A stretch of DNA of 40,448 nucleotides from Chara braunii. Taxonomy: Eukaryota; Streptophyta; Charophyceae; Charales; Characeae. Below are positions 11,003 to 20,353 of the stretch, piece after piece. The notes below the pieces were generated by a model. The model saw nothing but the letters and a program-made list of their open reading frames with translations. It did no database searches and was not told the origin of the DNA. The stretch's first letter is position 1. Each line of letters begins with the position of its first letter. Where the stretch lies: positions 4,995,113 to 5,035,560 of the forward strand of contig BFEA01000014.1 in NCBI GenBank assembly GCA_003427395.1, given 5' to 3'. The position numbers and the translations under genes were made by a program.

Positions 11003-11285
11003 TTTTGAAAGGGAGACGTCTTGAGGTGTCATCACCGAACTGAAACTGACCGCATCGCCCCGGGTACTTCAGAATGATTTTACTCTGTTCATCCGATTGC
11101 ATCAGGATTTGAACTACCTTCTTCCCCCGAATACAACGTACGGTCATTATAGCTGTATTTGGGCTATCTTTCAGTCTACATACAGCTATAATGACCGTAC
11201 GTTGTATTGGGGGGAAGAACGTAGGGTCTGTTTATCAACAATTCATGGGTGTACCAACTAAGCTGGGCTCGCTGGTGGGCTTTCC
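11003..11285 (-). mobile_element. tRNA-derived SINE copy, split by a hairpin MITE
   Basis: Minus-strand order: A-box-like CCCAGCTTAGTTGGTA near 11,253-11,268, then an inserted hairpin (11,118-11,222), then B-box-like TAGTTCAAATCCTGATG near 11,101-11,117. The body and the tail GTTCGGTGATGACACC and GTCTCCCTTTCAAAAATAAT (11,003-11,040) follow. The copies at 4.1 and 36.3 kb have the two boxes in one short uninterrupted stretch, which supports insertion. Confidence 0.65.
11118..11222. mobile_element. Hairpin MITE (GTCTTCACCCGAATA family), near-perfect foldback
   Basis: Arms 11,115-11,159 and 11,181-11,225 pair over 45 bp with two mismatches, leaving a 21-nt loop. Each arm contains AATACAACGTACGGTCATTA. 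TA at 11,116-11,117 and TA at 11,223-11,224 could be a 2-bp target duplication, as in Tc1/mariner (Stowaway-like) MITEs. It sits between the A and B boxes of a SINE copy. No coding capacity. Related copies at 11.8, 16.7, 17.3 and 17.8 kb. Confidence 0.85.
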
Positions 11286-11783
11286 AATTTCCAATTTTAG
11301 TCAGCGTGTTTGAAGGCAATTGGCCATTGCTTGTCACAGGTCCTCTGGGCCTCTCCCTCGCCATCTTCTAAACGCTGCCTCCTCTTCTTTTCTGCTCAAG
11401 GTCACCCCTACCCTGAGCAAACTCTCCGACTCCCCCCTTTCGTCTCCGAGATTCTCCTTCCCTCTCAACTCCCTCTCCCCCCGTTTCCCTTAATTACCCC
11501 TCTCTACCCCTCCCAGACTCGACTCCTTCACCCCCCCTTCTTCCTACCGCCTCCCCCCCCTTCTCTCTCTTAACAGCAGCCCACTTCTCAACTCCTCTCT
11601 CCTTATCTCTTAACAGCAGCCCACTTCTCAACTCCTCCTCCCTCCTTATCTCCTCCAACCCTTTCCATCGAGATCCCTACCGATCTTACCCCAACATCCT
11701 GACTTCTTAAGCCCAATCCGCACTGCGCGCCAAGCTGCACGACGACTCCATTCTCCCCCCCCCCCCAAAAAAAAAACGAGCAA
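11286..11783. other. No gene; CT-rich tract with a 40-bp tandem duplication
   Basis: Strongly pyrimidine-rich. TAACAGCAGCCCACTTCTCA recurs at 11,571 and 11,611 (40-bp period). Ends with a C11A10 run near 11,755-11,776. Confidence 0.6.
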
Positions 11784-12000
11784 CTACCGTCTTCACCCGA
11801 ATAGGCACAACAGCGATAATGGGCCTCGATCCGCTACACAGAGTACTGAATGTACCTGAACCTGTAAGAGGTCCGGTGCATTCAACATGTTCTATCAGTC
11901 CTAATGCATCTGGTCTACTTTCCAGTTCAAACACTTTTCGAACGTTGAGTACTGGAGCGAAACCCAATGACCGGGCGGGCGTTCTGTTCGGGTGAAGACA
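11784..12000. mobile_element. Hairpin-family MITE, longer member
   Basis: The left end CTACCGTCTTCACCCGAATAG (11,784-11,804) is inverted at the right as CTGTTCGGGTGAAGACA (11,984-12,000). The interior is unlike the perfect hairpin at 11.1 kb. Ends match the copies at 16.7 and 17.8 kb. TA precedes the left end, but no matching TA follows the right end. Confidence 0.65.
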
Positions 12001-12067
12001 GCAAGAGCGATTTTTTTTTTTTTAAGCTGCAGTTTTATTATATGAACGGCAGGGGCGAATTACATCT

Positions 12068-12305
12068 CTCTTCCACTGCAAAATTTGGAAAAAGACGCTG
12101 CTAACCTTGTTAGAATGAACTTGGGAGGGACGTGTAACGGGACGTCAGGATTGTAGGGTGCGCTCTGACAACGGCTGGATATCTCTTCCGCTGCAAAATT
12201 TGGAAAAAGACGCCACTAACTTTGTTCGACTGAACTCGGCGTTGGGAAGGCCAGGTGTGTGCTGTGTACCGGGACTACGAGTTCATCCAGGTACACTCTG
12301 ACAAG
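12068..12305. repeat. 115-bp degenerate tandem duplication
   Basis: CTCTTCC(A/G)CTGCAAAATTTG and GAAAAAGACGC recur at 12,068 and 12,183. The downstream parts share GGGAC and CTCTGACAA-GG-TGGA but are more diverged. Confidence 0.75.
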
Positions 12306-12360
12306 GGTTGGACTGAAAGCTCCATAGAATCCGATATCATCCTCCTCCTGGAAAGGTCTC

Positions 12361-12446
12361 CCAACAACTAATCAACCAGTCGCGATCGGGATCATCCGGC
12401 AAACCAATCAACCAATCCAGATCGGGACTGGTTGATTAGTTGTTGG
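12361..12446. repeat. Perfect 21-bp inverted repeat
   Basis: Arm 12,361-12,381 (starting CCAACAACTAATCAACCAGT) is the exact reverse complement of 12,426-12,446. The 44-bp spacer holds further ATCAACCA and GATCGGGA copies. It could be a small foldback element or cruciform-prone site. Confidence 0.85.
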
Positions 12447-12700
12447 AATCATCCGTCTAGTAAAGTCATTCAAAAAGGTCACACACACCCAACTCGCTAA
12501 AATGAAAGAGGGACTCGTTTTCTCCTTGTCCTCTCTTTTCTCCTCACTTCCTCCCTCTCTTCATCGGCCTCCTCCTCTCTCTACCCCCTCCTCCCCTCCT
12601 CCCTTGGGCGTTCGCGCAATCACCGTTCCACCATGACGACCTTTCCCCCTTCTCGCCTGTAGTTTCTCGCCTAAACAGTTTACTCCACACCTTCCTCCCT

Positions 12701-12776
12701 CAATCAACTCAACTCAATCAATCAGTGGATAACACCTTCCACCATTAATCGACTGATTGAGTTGAGTTGATTGATT
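12701..12776. repeat. Imperfect inverted repeat of CAATCAACTCAACTC units
   Basis: CAATCAACTCAACTCAATCA (12,701-12,720) pairs with TGATTGAGTTGAGTTGATTG (12,754-12,773), with one 4-bp ATCA/TGAT slippage difference. Confidence 0.75.
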
Positions 12777-12959
12777 ACTTGATTGGAATCAATACCTTCC
12801 TCCCTAAACAGTTTCTCGCCTAATTTCGCTTGAGTTGATTGATAACTTGATTGGAATCGACTAAGGGCGCCCATAATCGACTACGGACTTTTTCGCTTAT
12901 TTATGGAAGTGATTGCGATCACATACTTCCAGGACCTAGGCGTAATTACGATCAGAAAC

Positions 12960-13080
12960 ATTTTCAGGAGAGTGCTTGTGCGAGTACGCCCTAATAATCT
13001 ATATTCAGTTCTTTCTTTTTATTTCTTATTTTGTTGAAGGGAGACGGCCTTGCAATATCATCATCGAACTGACCGCCCAT
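12960..13080 (-). mobile_element. SINE-type 3' tail fragment plus associated dispersed repeat
   Basis: The minus-strand reading GTCAGTTCGATGATGATA, GGCCGTCTCCCTTC and an A-rich end (13,010-13,075) matches the 3' end of the SINE copies. The adjacent GAGAGTGCTTGTGCGAGTAC (12,968-12,987) recurs as GAGAGTGCTCGTGTGAGTAC at about 39,153-39,172. The tRNA-like head is missing. Confidence 0.55.
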
Positions 13081-13309
13081 CTGCTTCCAACGGAGCTCGG
13101 TCGATTGGTTAATCTATTCTTTTTCTACTCCTCCGCGCCTTTCTACTTTAGTCTCATCAATCTATGCCTAATCATACTTGCGCTCCCTCCCATAGTCAAG
13201 CGATTGATAATTGCCACGTGGTGAACCGTACGCACAGAGAGAGAAAAACAAACCACAGCGGCTAGGACAGACTTCCATCGGAGTTTCATGGACTCATCAT
13301 GAGGCTAAG

Positions 13310-13368
<59 letters not shown>

Positions 13369-13476
13369 TGCCCGGTGAACCGTAGGCAGAGAGAGAGAAG
13401 AAGAGGCCAACAGACGAGGGGCTGTGACAGACTGTTCCGTCGGCGTTTTACCGACTGACTCATCAGGACGCTCAAA
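13081..13476. repeat. (GA)n array within a dispersed GACAGACT-type repeat pair
   Basis: GA dinucleotides fill 13,313-13,366. Both sides carry related sequence: a GAACCGTA(C/G)GCA(C)AGAGAGAG motif and (G)ACAGACT-TTCC(A/G)TCGG with ACTCATCA. This indicates a duplicated repeat around the array. No gene seen. Confidence 0.7.
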
Positions 13477-14015
13477 AAATATATATATATATATATGGTC
13501 ACACTGTGAATCAGAGCGCGAAGGCGAAAAAAAGCAAAACAAGGAAAGGAAAAGAAGGAAGGAAGGAAAGCCCCACCTGTTCATCACCTCTTACGTACAA
13601 GGCCAGCCACGTGGATGACAGGTTGAGCGCTGGCTGCCCCCATCCCCGTGTGTCACAAGGACCCACTTGCACGCAACCAAAAGGCAAAAAAAGAGGTAAA
13701 GAAAAGGAGGAAACCAAACCTGACAGGGAAAGAAAGATAATCCAATTGTCACAAAGCAATATATATATATATATATCGTCACATGAATATCAGAGCGCAA
13801 AGGCGGAAAAAACAGAAAAAAACAAGAAAAAAACAATTCGTTTTTTTATCTTCTTTCTTACAACTTCCCCTGTTCATAAAGAACCTCTTGCGTACAAGGC
13901 CGCCCACGTGGATGTAGGTTGAGCGGAGCGGCGGCTGCCCCCACCCCCGTGTGTCATATCGACCCAATTGCACACGGCCAAAGGGCAAAGAGGCAAAGAA
14001 AAGAGGAAGGGAACA
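13477..14015. repeat. About 297-bp tandem duplication beginning with (AT)n
   Basis: Two diverged units (from about 13,477 and about 13,760) share the order (AT)n, GTCACA, ATCAGAGCGC-AAGGCG, an A-rich purine stretch, CCTGTTCAT, CGTACAAGGCC, CCACGTGGATG, GGTTGAGCG, GGCTGCCCCCA and CCCGTGTGTCA, CCAA-GGCAAA. GTACAAGGCC at 13,595 and 13,892 gives the period. Open frames here are long only because composition is biased. Confidence 0.8.
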
Positions 14016-14601
14016 GCCAAATACAACAAAACAGGGGGCAACAAGCAATAGCACCAAACACGGATCCTAGATGACAAGTCCCACATGCAAGCACCGCCCC
14101 TCCTTCACAGGCCAAACGACAGGACACGACCGCCCAGGACAAACTCTTGTCTGAAAAAAAAAAAAAAAAAAACAGATTACATATCTATATACAGCAGATG
14201 TAGAACGCATTGCCAACGTGATGACAGTATCGGACGTGAGGCGATGACATCAACATCTAACGGAAGCCACCCCTCTTCCCTCCTCGTACCCGCCTTCCGC
14301 CCGCCTGACAATGGAAAAAAAAATAATAATAATAATAATGACTACACAAACTGTCCTTCTTTCTTTTAGAAGGGTAATCAATGGAAAAAAATAATAATAA
14401 AAAAATAATAATAATAATAATAAATGAAAGAATGCATTCCTCACTGCACGAGCAGCAAAGCCCCTCCAAAAAAAACAAAAACAAAAAAAAAAAAAGAATA
14501 CCTGGAACTTTTATTACCTGAAAATACAAAAAGCAAAAAAGAAAGCGCGCCGAGCAGGCAATGCCTAGGTATCAAAAAGCCAAGTAAAGTTCCAAAACAG
14601 T
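14016..14601. other. No gene; poly-A and (AAT)n tracts
   Basis: A19 near 14,154-14,172, AAT repeats near 14,325-14,340 and 14,383-14,424, and A-rich 14,467-14,495. Confidence 0.7.
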
Positions 14602-14728
14602 GGGCCTCGCTCGACTACTCCGCAGCCGAAGTGCAAAATCAGAATGAATCTTCCGCTAGAACATGGAAAGATACACCGCCATTTGTTTTTTTTTTTGTTT
14701 GCATGTAGTCAGTAGTGGAGCGAAGGGC
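14602..14728. mobile_element. Foldback MITE (GGG-CTCGC family)
   Basis: Left GGGCCTCGCTCGACTACT pairs with right AGTAGTGGAGCGAAGGGC, with four mismatches in 18. The interior has the family block GTGCAAAATCAGAATGAATC, TTCCGCTAGAACATGGAAAG and ATACACCGCCAT. Flanking 3-mers (AGT and ACT) do not match, so the edges are uncertain. Confidence 0.8.
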
Positions 14729-14784
14729 ACTACTACAGTACTTCCAGCAACACAACGAAACGAACAAAACTCAAATTACGTACG

Positions 14785-15640
14785 GGATCCCGATCTGCCA
14801 CACGGCATGCCCGACCTGCCACGACGACGATGCAATCTCAATCTGCCACGTGGCATGCCCCGATCTGCCACGTGGCATGCCCGATATGCCACGTGGCATG
14901 CCCGATATGCCACGCTGCAATCTCGACCCGCCACGTGTCATGGGCGACCTGCCACCTTGCAATCCCAATCTGCCACGTTGCAATCCCGATCATGCCATAT
15001 TGTAATTCCGATCTGCCACGCGGCATGCCCGACCTGCCCCTTCGTAATCACGATCTGCCACGTGGCTCGTCGATCGTCGCATCCACGTCACGCTGCAGCC
15101 GTGAAAACAGATCCGTCCCGATCTGCCACGTGGCATGCCCAGACTGCCACGTTGGCATGCCCAACCTGTCACGTGGCTCCTCGATCGTCGCATTCACTTC
15201 ACTCTACTAATAGACGCTACTCACATTCTCTTCACGCCGTGAAAAGAGATCCATACTCTTTCCTTCTTTTTTTTTTTCCCTTTTTTTTTTTTATCACGAC
15301 CGACCTGCCACGTTGCAATCCCGAGCTGCCACGTGGCTCCTCGATCGTCGCATCCACTTCACACTACTACAATAATTAGACGCGACTACACGCCGTGAAA
15401 AGAGATCCGTCCCGATCTGCCACGTGGCATGCCCAGACTGCCACGTCATAATCTCGACCTGTCACGTGGCTCCTCGATCGTCGCATTCACGTCACTCTAC
15501 TAATCATAGACGCCACTCGATTTCTCTTCACGCCGTGAAAACCTGCCACGTTGCAATCCCGAGCTGCCACGTGCACGTCACTCTACTAATTAGACGCGAC
15601 TCGATTTCTCTTCGCGCCGTGAAAAAGATCCGTCCTCTTT
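14785..15640. repeat. 21-bp satellite (TGCCACGTGGCATGCCCGA) with a higher-order unit
   Basis: The basic unit is 21 bp around the palindrome TGCCACGTGGCA. I count eleven CACGTG sites in this span. A longer module with CTCGTCGATCGTCGCAT-like sequence, CACTCTACTAAT, TAGACGC and CTTCACGCCGTGAAAA separates blocks of the 21-mer from about 15,060 onward. Because 21 is divisible by three, all frames stay open and give heptapeptide repeats (for example DLPRGMP). The 238-codon open frame at 14,663-15,379 is therefore explained by the repeat and is not taken as a gene. Confidence 0.9.
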
Positions 15641-15804
15641 TTTATTGCTTTTTTAATTCCCTTTTTAATTCCCTTTTTTTTATTCCTTTTTTTAATTCCT
15701 TCTTTTTACTCCTTTTTTTATTCCTTTTTTTAATTCCTTTTTTTATTCCTTTCTTTATCATTTTTTTCTTTTTTACACGACGCTTCGTGCTCAATTCGCT
15801 TCCC

Positions 15805-15840
<36 letters not shown>
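15641..15840. repeat. T-rich tract (CCTTTTTTTAATT units) ending in T33
   Basis: Repeated TTCCTTTTTTTA-type units, then CACGACGCTTCGTGCTCAAT and CGCTTCCCCCC, then an unbroken T run to 15,840. The last part is inverted on the far side of the gap. Confidence 0.85.
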
Positions 15841-16037
15841 CAAATTCCATATTTTAATTCCAATTTCACGAATCAAGGCCGGCGATCTCACAATTCCACC
15901 CGGTGTTATCCCGCCAGCATCAGCCGGTTTGGGTTACTGAAGCATGTGAACCAAATCAATCATCTGACAACAAAGAACCAATCAAATTACCTCCCAGACC
16001 AACCTACCAACCTACTAGGATATACTCTCCTACTGGC
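15841..16037. other. Unique short stretch before the gap
   Basis: About 200 bp with no recognisable gene, ending at the run of N. Confidence 0.5.
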
Positions 16038-16506
16038 NNNNNNNNNNNNNNNNNNNNNNNNNNNNNNNNNNNNNNNNNNNNNNNNNNNNNNNNNNNNNNN
16101 NNNNNNNNNNNNNNNNNNNNNNNNNNNNNNNNNNNNNNNNNNNNNNNNNNNNNNNNNNNNNNNNNNNNNNNNNNNNNNNNNNNNNNNNNNNNNNNNNNNN
16201 NNNNNNNNNNNNNNNNNNNNNNNNNNNNNNNNNNNNNNNNNNNNNNNNNNNNNNNNNNNNNNNNNNNNNNNNNNNNNNNNNNNNNNNNNNNNNNNNNNNN
16301 NNNNNNNNNNNNNNNNNNNNNNNNNNNNNNNNNNNNNNNNNNNNNNNNNNNNNNNNNNNNNNNNNNNNNNNNNNNNNNNNNNNNNNNNNNNNNNNNNNNN
16401 NNNNNNNNNNNNNNNNNNNNNNNNNNNNNNNNNNNNNNNNNNNNNNNNNNNNNNNNNNNNNNNNNNNNNNNNNNNNNNNNNNNNNNNNNNNNNNNNNNNN
16501 NNNNNN
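16038..16506. other. Assembly gap (469 N)
   Basis: Unbroken N. Nothing can be said about its content. Open frames that appear to cross it are meaningless. Confidence 1.
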
Positions 16507-16560
16507 AAAAAAAAAAAAAAAACCGGGGGGGAAGAAAATTGAGCGCGAAGCGTCATGAGG

Positions 16561-16595
<35 letters not shown>

Positions 16596-16672
16596 AGAAT
16601 CAGAAGAAAAACGCCGTCTTGCCTGGATCATACGACATCTGGCTGCTCCTTGGTCTAAAAAAAAAAAAAAAC
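16507..16672. repeat. Poly-A-rich gap edge, inverted relative to the left edge
   Basis: A16, CCGGGGGGGAAG, AAAATTGAGCGCGAAGCGTC, then A33 and a further A14 near 16,657-16,670. Its reverse complement resembles 15,777-15,820. Confidence 0.8.
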
Positions 16673-16740
16673 GCCGGCTTTATTTCCCGCCTTCACTCTC
16701 CTCCTACGGTAGTATCTCTCCAGGAATCTGACGGCGTCCC

Positions 16741-16851
16741 TACCGTCTTCACCCGAATAGAACGCCCGGTCATTGTAGCTCTGTATTTAATACAACCTTT
16801 CCGTCTAGATACAGAGATAATAACCAAGGCGTTCTATTTGGATAAAGACGG
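16741..16851. mobile_element. Hairpin-family MITE, imperfect foldback
   Basis: Arms 16,745-16,786 and 16,809-16,849 are imperfect inverted copies built on GTCTTCACCCGAATAGAACG and CTCTGTAT. Sequence just outside (TGACGGCGTCC and GGCCAGGCGTCGG) may be an extension of the terminal repeats. No matching TA flank on the right. Confidence 0.7.
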
Positions 16852-16863
16852 CCAGGCGTCGGA

Positions 16864-16926
16864 CACCCTGCACACTATGACCATCAATCATCCTTCTGCT
16901 GCATGCCCTTTTTTTTTCTTTTTTTT

Positions 16927-16958
<32 letters not shown>

Positions 16959-17178
16959 TATATGTGCGCGCCATGTTAAGGTGAGTGATGATTTTATTTT
17001 CCTCTTATTATTTTTTATCCAAAGGTGTGTGCTGCACACTATGATCATCAATCATCCATCTGCTGCGTGCCATTTTTTTATTTTTTTTTTTTTTTTGATG
17101 TGCGTGCCATGTTAAGGTGAGTGATTATTTTCTTTTCCTCTTACTGTATTATTTTTTTCCAAAGGTGTGTGATGCTTT
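16864..17178. repeat. 164-bp tandem duplication with poly-T centre
   Basis: CACACTATGA(C/T)CATCAATCAT recurs at 16,871 and 17,035. GCCATGTTAAGGTGAGTGAT recurs about 136 bp apart, with length differences in the poly-T and CTTTTTTTT segment. TCCAAAGGTGTGTG closes both units. Confidence 0.85.
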
Positions 17179-17218
17179 TCCGAGACAGGTGCAGCGTTGG
17201 GAATGAGACATCTGAAGC

Positions 17219-17262
17219 GGGAGAGGAGGAGGAGAAGGAGGAGGAGGAGGAGGAGGAGGTGG
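17219..17262. repeat. (GAG)n microsatellite
   Basis: GAG/GGA trinucleotides with few interruptions. Confidence 0.9.
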
Positions 17263-17344
17263 TTCTGCTTAGTTCAAAACACTTACCTACCAAACACTAT
17301 ACCTATATGGCTCCCCTTCTCTCCCAGATATGAAGTACTTTCCT

Positions 17345-17415
17345 TCACCCTGTATCTAGACTGAACAGTGACCCAAATACAGCTATAACGACCGTGCGTT
17401 CTTTTCGGGGAACGA
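17345..17415 (-). mobile_element. Hairpin-family MITE, one arm only
   Basis: The reverse complement reads CCCCGAAAAGAACGCACGG, TCGTTATAGCTGTATTTGGG and TCAGTCTAGATACAG, matching the left arm and loop of the hairpin at 11.1 kb. The second arm is absent. Confidence 0.65.
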
Positions 17416-17762
17416 ACGGTAGCACCTCATGACAAGAGAAGGGGAAACGCGTAATCAATGGAGTCCATCAAGACGGTTAGATCGTTAGGACCTGCCACGT
17501 GGCTGGATGCTATACACACATCACCTCTTCATTCACAGATCATGAGATCAAATCCTGGACCACATCCAAAAAAAAAAAAAAAAAAAAAAACAACAACAAC
17601 AACTAGCCCAAGTTTTTATTTTTACATTTTTCGTTCTCTACACCCTGATCGTCATTGAATCCCTCCTTATCTCTTCCGCTTCCCACAAGAAGTAGAGAGA
17701 GAGCCTAACTACAAACCCTAATCCTCTCTACCCCATTCCCTCTCTTACTCTCGCTTTCTCAT
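17416..17762. other. No gene; poly-A tract
   Basis: Contains A22 near 17,569-17,590 followed by (CAA)n, and an isolated TGCCACGTGGCTGG near 17,493. Confidence 0.55.
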
Positions 17763-17764
17763 TA

Positions 17765-17873
17765 CCGTCTTCACCCGAATACAACGTACCCTAATCATAC
17801 ATGACTGTATCGGATCAGAAAAAGACGTTATATACGTTCGTGATCAGGGTGGGTGGTATTCGGTTGAAGACGT
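17765..17873. mobile_element. Hairpin-family MITE with TA flanks
   Basis: Left CCGTCTTCACCCGAATAC and right GTATTCGGTTGAAGACGT are inverted with few mismatches. TA at 17,763-17,764 and TA at 17,874-17,875 flank the element, as at the 11.1-kb copy. The interior is unlike the other members. Confidence 0.7.
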
Positions 17874-18039
17874 TAACCTCGTTCACAAATAGTTCCCACT
17901 CCCTCCACACCTCCTAAACCATCTCCCTCCTACTCACCGCACCATTCTCCATAACCATCCCCTCTCTTGCTCTTCATAACTCTCTCACTCCCTTCTTCCG
18001 CCTTTTTTTTTTCCCCTCCTTGATTAGACAGATCGTCCT

Positions 18040-18201
18040 CTTCCATTTCCTCTTTCCTCACCTCTGCCTCTCCGGCGTGTTTAATCTTTCACTCTTTGAG
18101 AAAGAACGAGAGAGAGAGAACTTCCATTTCCTCTTTCCTCACCTCTGCCTCTCCGGCGTGTTTAATCTTTCACTCTTTGAGAAAGAGAACGAGAGAGAGA
18201 G
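18040..18201. repeat. 81-bp tandem duplication, nearly identical units
   Basis: CTTCCATTTCCTCTTTCCTC starts at 18,040 and 18,121. The units appear identical until the terminal GAGA tract, implying a very recent duplication or an assembly duplication. Confidence 0.95.
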
Positions 18202-18239
18202 AAAGAGAGAGAGAGTACTTGTTTCAGTTGCCTCAGCCA

Positions 18240-18241
<2 letters not shown>

Positions 18242-18326
<85 letters not shown>

Positions 18327-18361
18327 TTCCTCTCTCTCTCTTACCCGCCACCGCAGTTTCG

Positions 18362-18439
<78 letters not shown>

Positions 18440-18660
18440 AAGAAACCGCGATGCCGCCCCGTGGACAAAATCCATCTCTCTTTCTCTCTCTCTCGTGCAC
18501 ACAAAGGCACACACACATACACACACACACACACACANCACACACACACACACACACACACGCACGCACACGGACGCACAAACGAACGCACACACACGCG
18601 CGCACACGGGCATACGCACACAAACGCACGCGCGCGCGCACACACGCACACACACTCTTC
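18242..18660. repeat. Compound microsatellite: (CT)n, (AC)n, (GA)n, (AC)n
   Basis: CT 18,242-18,309, AC about 18,310-18,327, GA about 18,365-18,436 and AC/ACGC to about 18,655, with an N at 18,538. The CT and GA arrays are reverse complements of each other about 55 bp apart. Confidence 0.95.
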
Positions 18661-18894
18661 GCGGAGCCCTGCTGCCCTATTCACCGTGATTGCACGAGTG
18701 GGCCCAACCAAAATAGAGGACGACAATGGCCCGTCCGCTCAAATACCTTCTTGGGGGTTATTTCCGACCTTACATATTTTCTTTCCCCTCTCTTTCTTTT
18801 CCCGAGCTCATGCAATTTGCGAGTATTCTGCTCGTGTCGTTTTTTCTCTTTTCTGCCTTCTACGAAAGTAATGGCACAGCTCGACCGATCAGGC

Positions 18895-19048
18895 GATTGA
18901 TGGGTTGATCGATCGATCGATCGATCGATCAATCAATCAATAACACGCACCAGTCAATGGACCAATCCATCCATCCATCAATCAATCAAACAATCCATTA
19001 ATCGATCAGTCCATCACGCAATTACTCAATCAATCAATCAATCAACTG
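18895..19048. repeat. Degenerate GATC/ATCA/ATCC tetranucleotide array
   Basis: TCGA-type repeats grade into ATCA and CATC repeats with scattered interruptions. Confidence 0.9.
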
Positions 19049-19149
19049 ATGTGGAGCATCACGATCGGCGAAGAACCTCCTTCAGCAACAACGAGGCTCA
19101 ATCTCGACACCACGAAGAAAAAACGACAATGTTTCGATTGCACACGACA

Positions 19150-19832
19150 ACATACATGCACACGCACGCACACACGCGTACACGCACCCACGCATGCACC
19201 CACCCACGCACGCGCACACACCCACGCACACACACACACACATACACACATGCACGCGCGCACACACCCACCCACTTGCGCACACCCACCCGCGCCCGCA
19301 TGCACCCACCCGCGCGCGCACGCACCCACATGCACAATCACACACGCGCACGCACCCACCAACACGTACGCACCACCCACACGCACGCCCACGCACACGC
19401 ACGCACACAAACACCCACACACACACACGCGCACACACACACGCGCGCGCACGCACCCACCAACACGTACGCACCACCCACACGCACGCCCACGCACACG
19501 CACGCACACAAGCACCCACACACACACACGCGCACACACACGCCCGCGCACGCCCGCCTCACGCACGCGCACGCCCGCCTCACGGACGCCCACGTCCGCG
19601 CGCCCACGCACGCCCACGTCCGCACGCCCACGCACGCCCGCCCACGCACACCCACGTCCGCCCGCCCACGCCTCGCGCGCACGTCCGCCCACGCAAGCCC
19701 GCCCACGCACACCCACGTCCGCCCGCGCCCCGCGCGCACGTCCGCCCACGCACGCCCGCCCACGCCCCCCGCGCACGTCCGCCCACGCACGCCTGCGCAC
19801 GCCCGCGCACGCCCGCCCACGCACAACACACA
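19150..19832. repeat. Degenerate CACGCA/CCCACGC array with 101-bp duplication
   Basis: The array is almost free of plus-strand T and built from CACGCACGCCCACGCACAC-like units. A block with ACCAACACGTACGCACCACC recurs at 19,361 and 19,462. CGCGCACGTCCGCCCACGCA repeats near 19,678, 19,733 and 19,774. Open frames longer than 250 codons on both strands (Thr/His/Pro-rich or Cys/Val/Gly/Arg-rich) are compositional. Confidence 0.92.
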
Positions 19833-20353
19833 CAAATACAATCCTTCAACAGCTGCGACGCTTCCGCGCACACACCGGTGGCCTTACCTCCTCCGCAACC
19901 GCCCTTTTCAGCTCCCTTGTTCTATGTACTGCTTCGCCTTGGGCTGGCCGAAGGAAAAAAGGCAGTAGACAGTTGGCCCTTTAGGCTCACTCACAGCAAG
20001 ATTGTTTTTGCTTTTATGTATCTGAGCATGATTTTTTCCTCTTTTTATGTATCTGAGCATAAATCACCGCCAAATTCCGTCGTAAAAGTCCGACCGTGAG
20101 GATCCCACAGTCCATAGTCCATGTGCTTTTTGGCTGGCAATAACTGGGACCCCACGTATGTCCAGAAGAACAAGCACCTACTCACTCACACAGCGACGGC
20201 ATCCCAGCAAAAAAAAAAACAATCCGAGGCGTTTCCGCGGTCGCCACGGCCTCTTCAGGTGGAGGTTACCCTCCTACTGTACACCACCTTCCATCTCCGA
20301 CGATGTTTATTTCCGGAAGAGACAACAAAAAAAAGTGTCCACGTGGCTTCTTT
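19833..20353. other. No gene recognised
   Basis: TTTTTATGTATCTGAGCATAA and a nearby related copy form a short direct repeat near 20,013-20,061. Nothing else. Confidence 0.5.

Noticed and set aside
14663-15379. 238-codon frame with heptapeptide repeats (DLPRGMP/ICHVACP types)
   Set aside because: The 21-bp satellite keeps every frame open. There is no conserved amino-acid frame and the flanks are MITE and poly-T.
15424-16658. Frames of 214-372 codons crossing the N run
   Set aside because: More than 150 codons of each are N. They do not represent sequence.
18139-18871. Long frames in the CT/GA/AC block, up to 283 codons
   Set aside because: Pure microsatellite translation (Ser-Leu, Arg-Glu, Thr-His).
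19042-19984. Open frames of 250-311 codons on both strands
   Set aside because: They are poly-Thr/His/Pro or Cys/Val/Gly/Arg translations of a degenerate CACGCA array. Stops are rare only because plus-strand T is almost absent.
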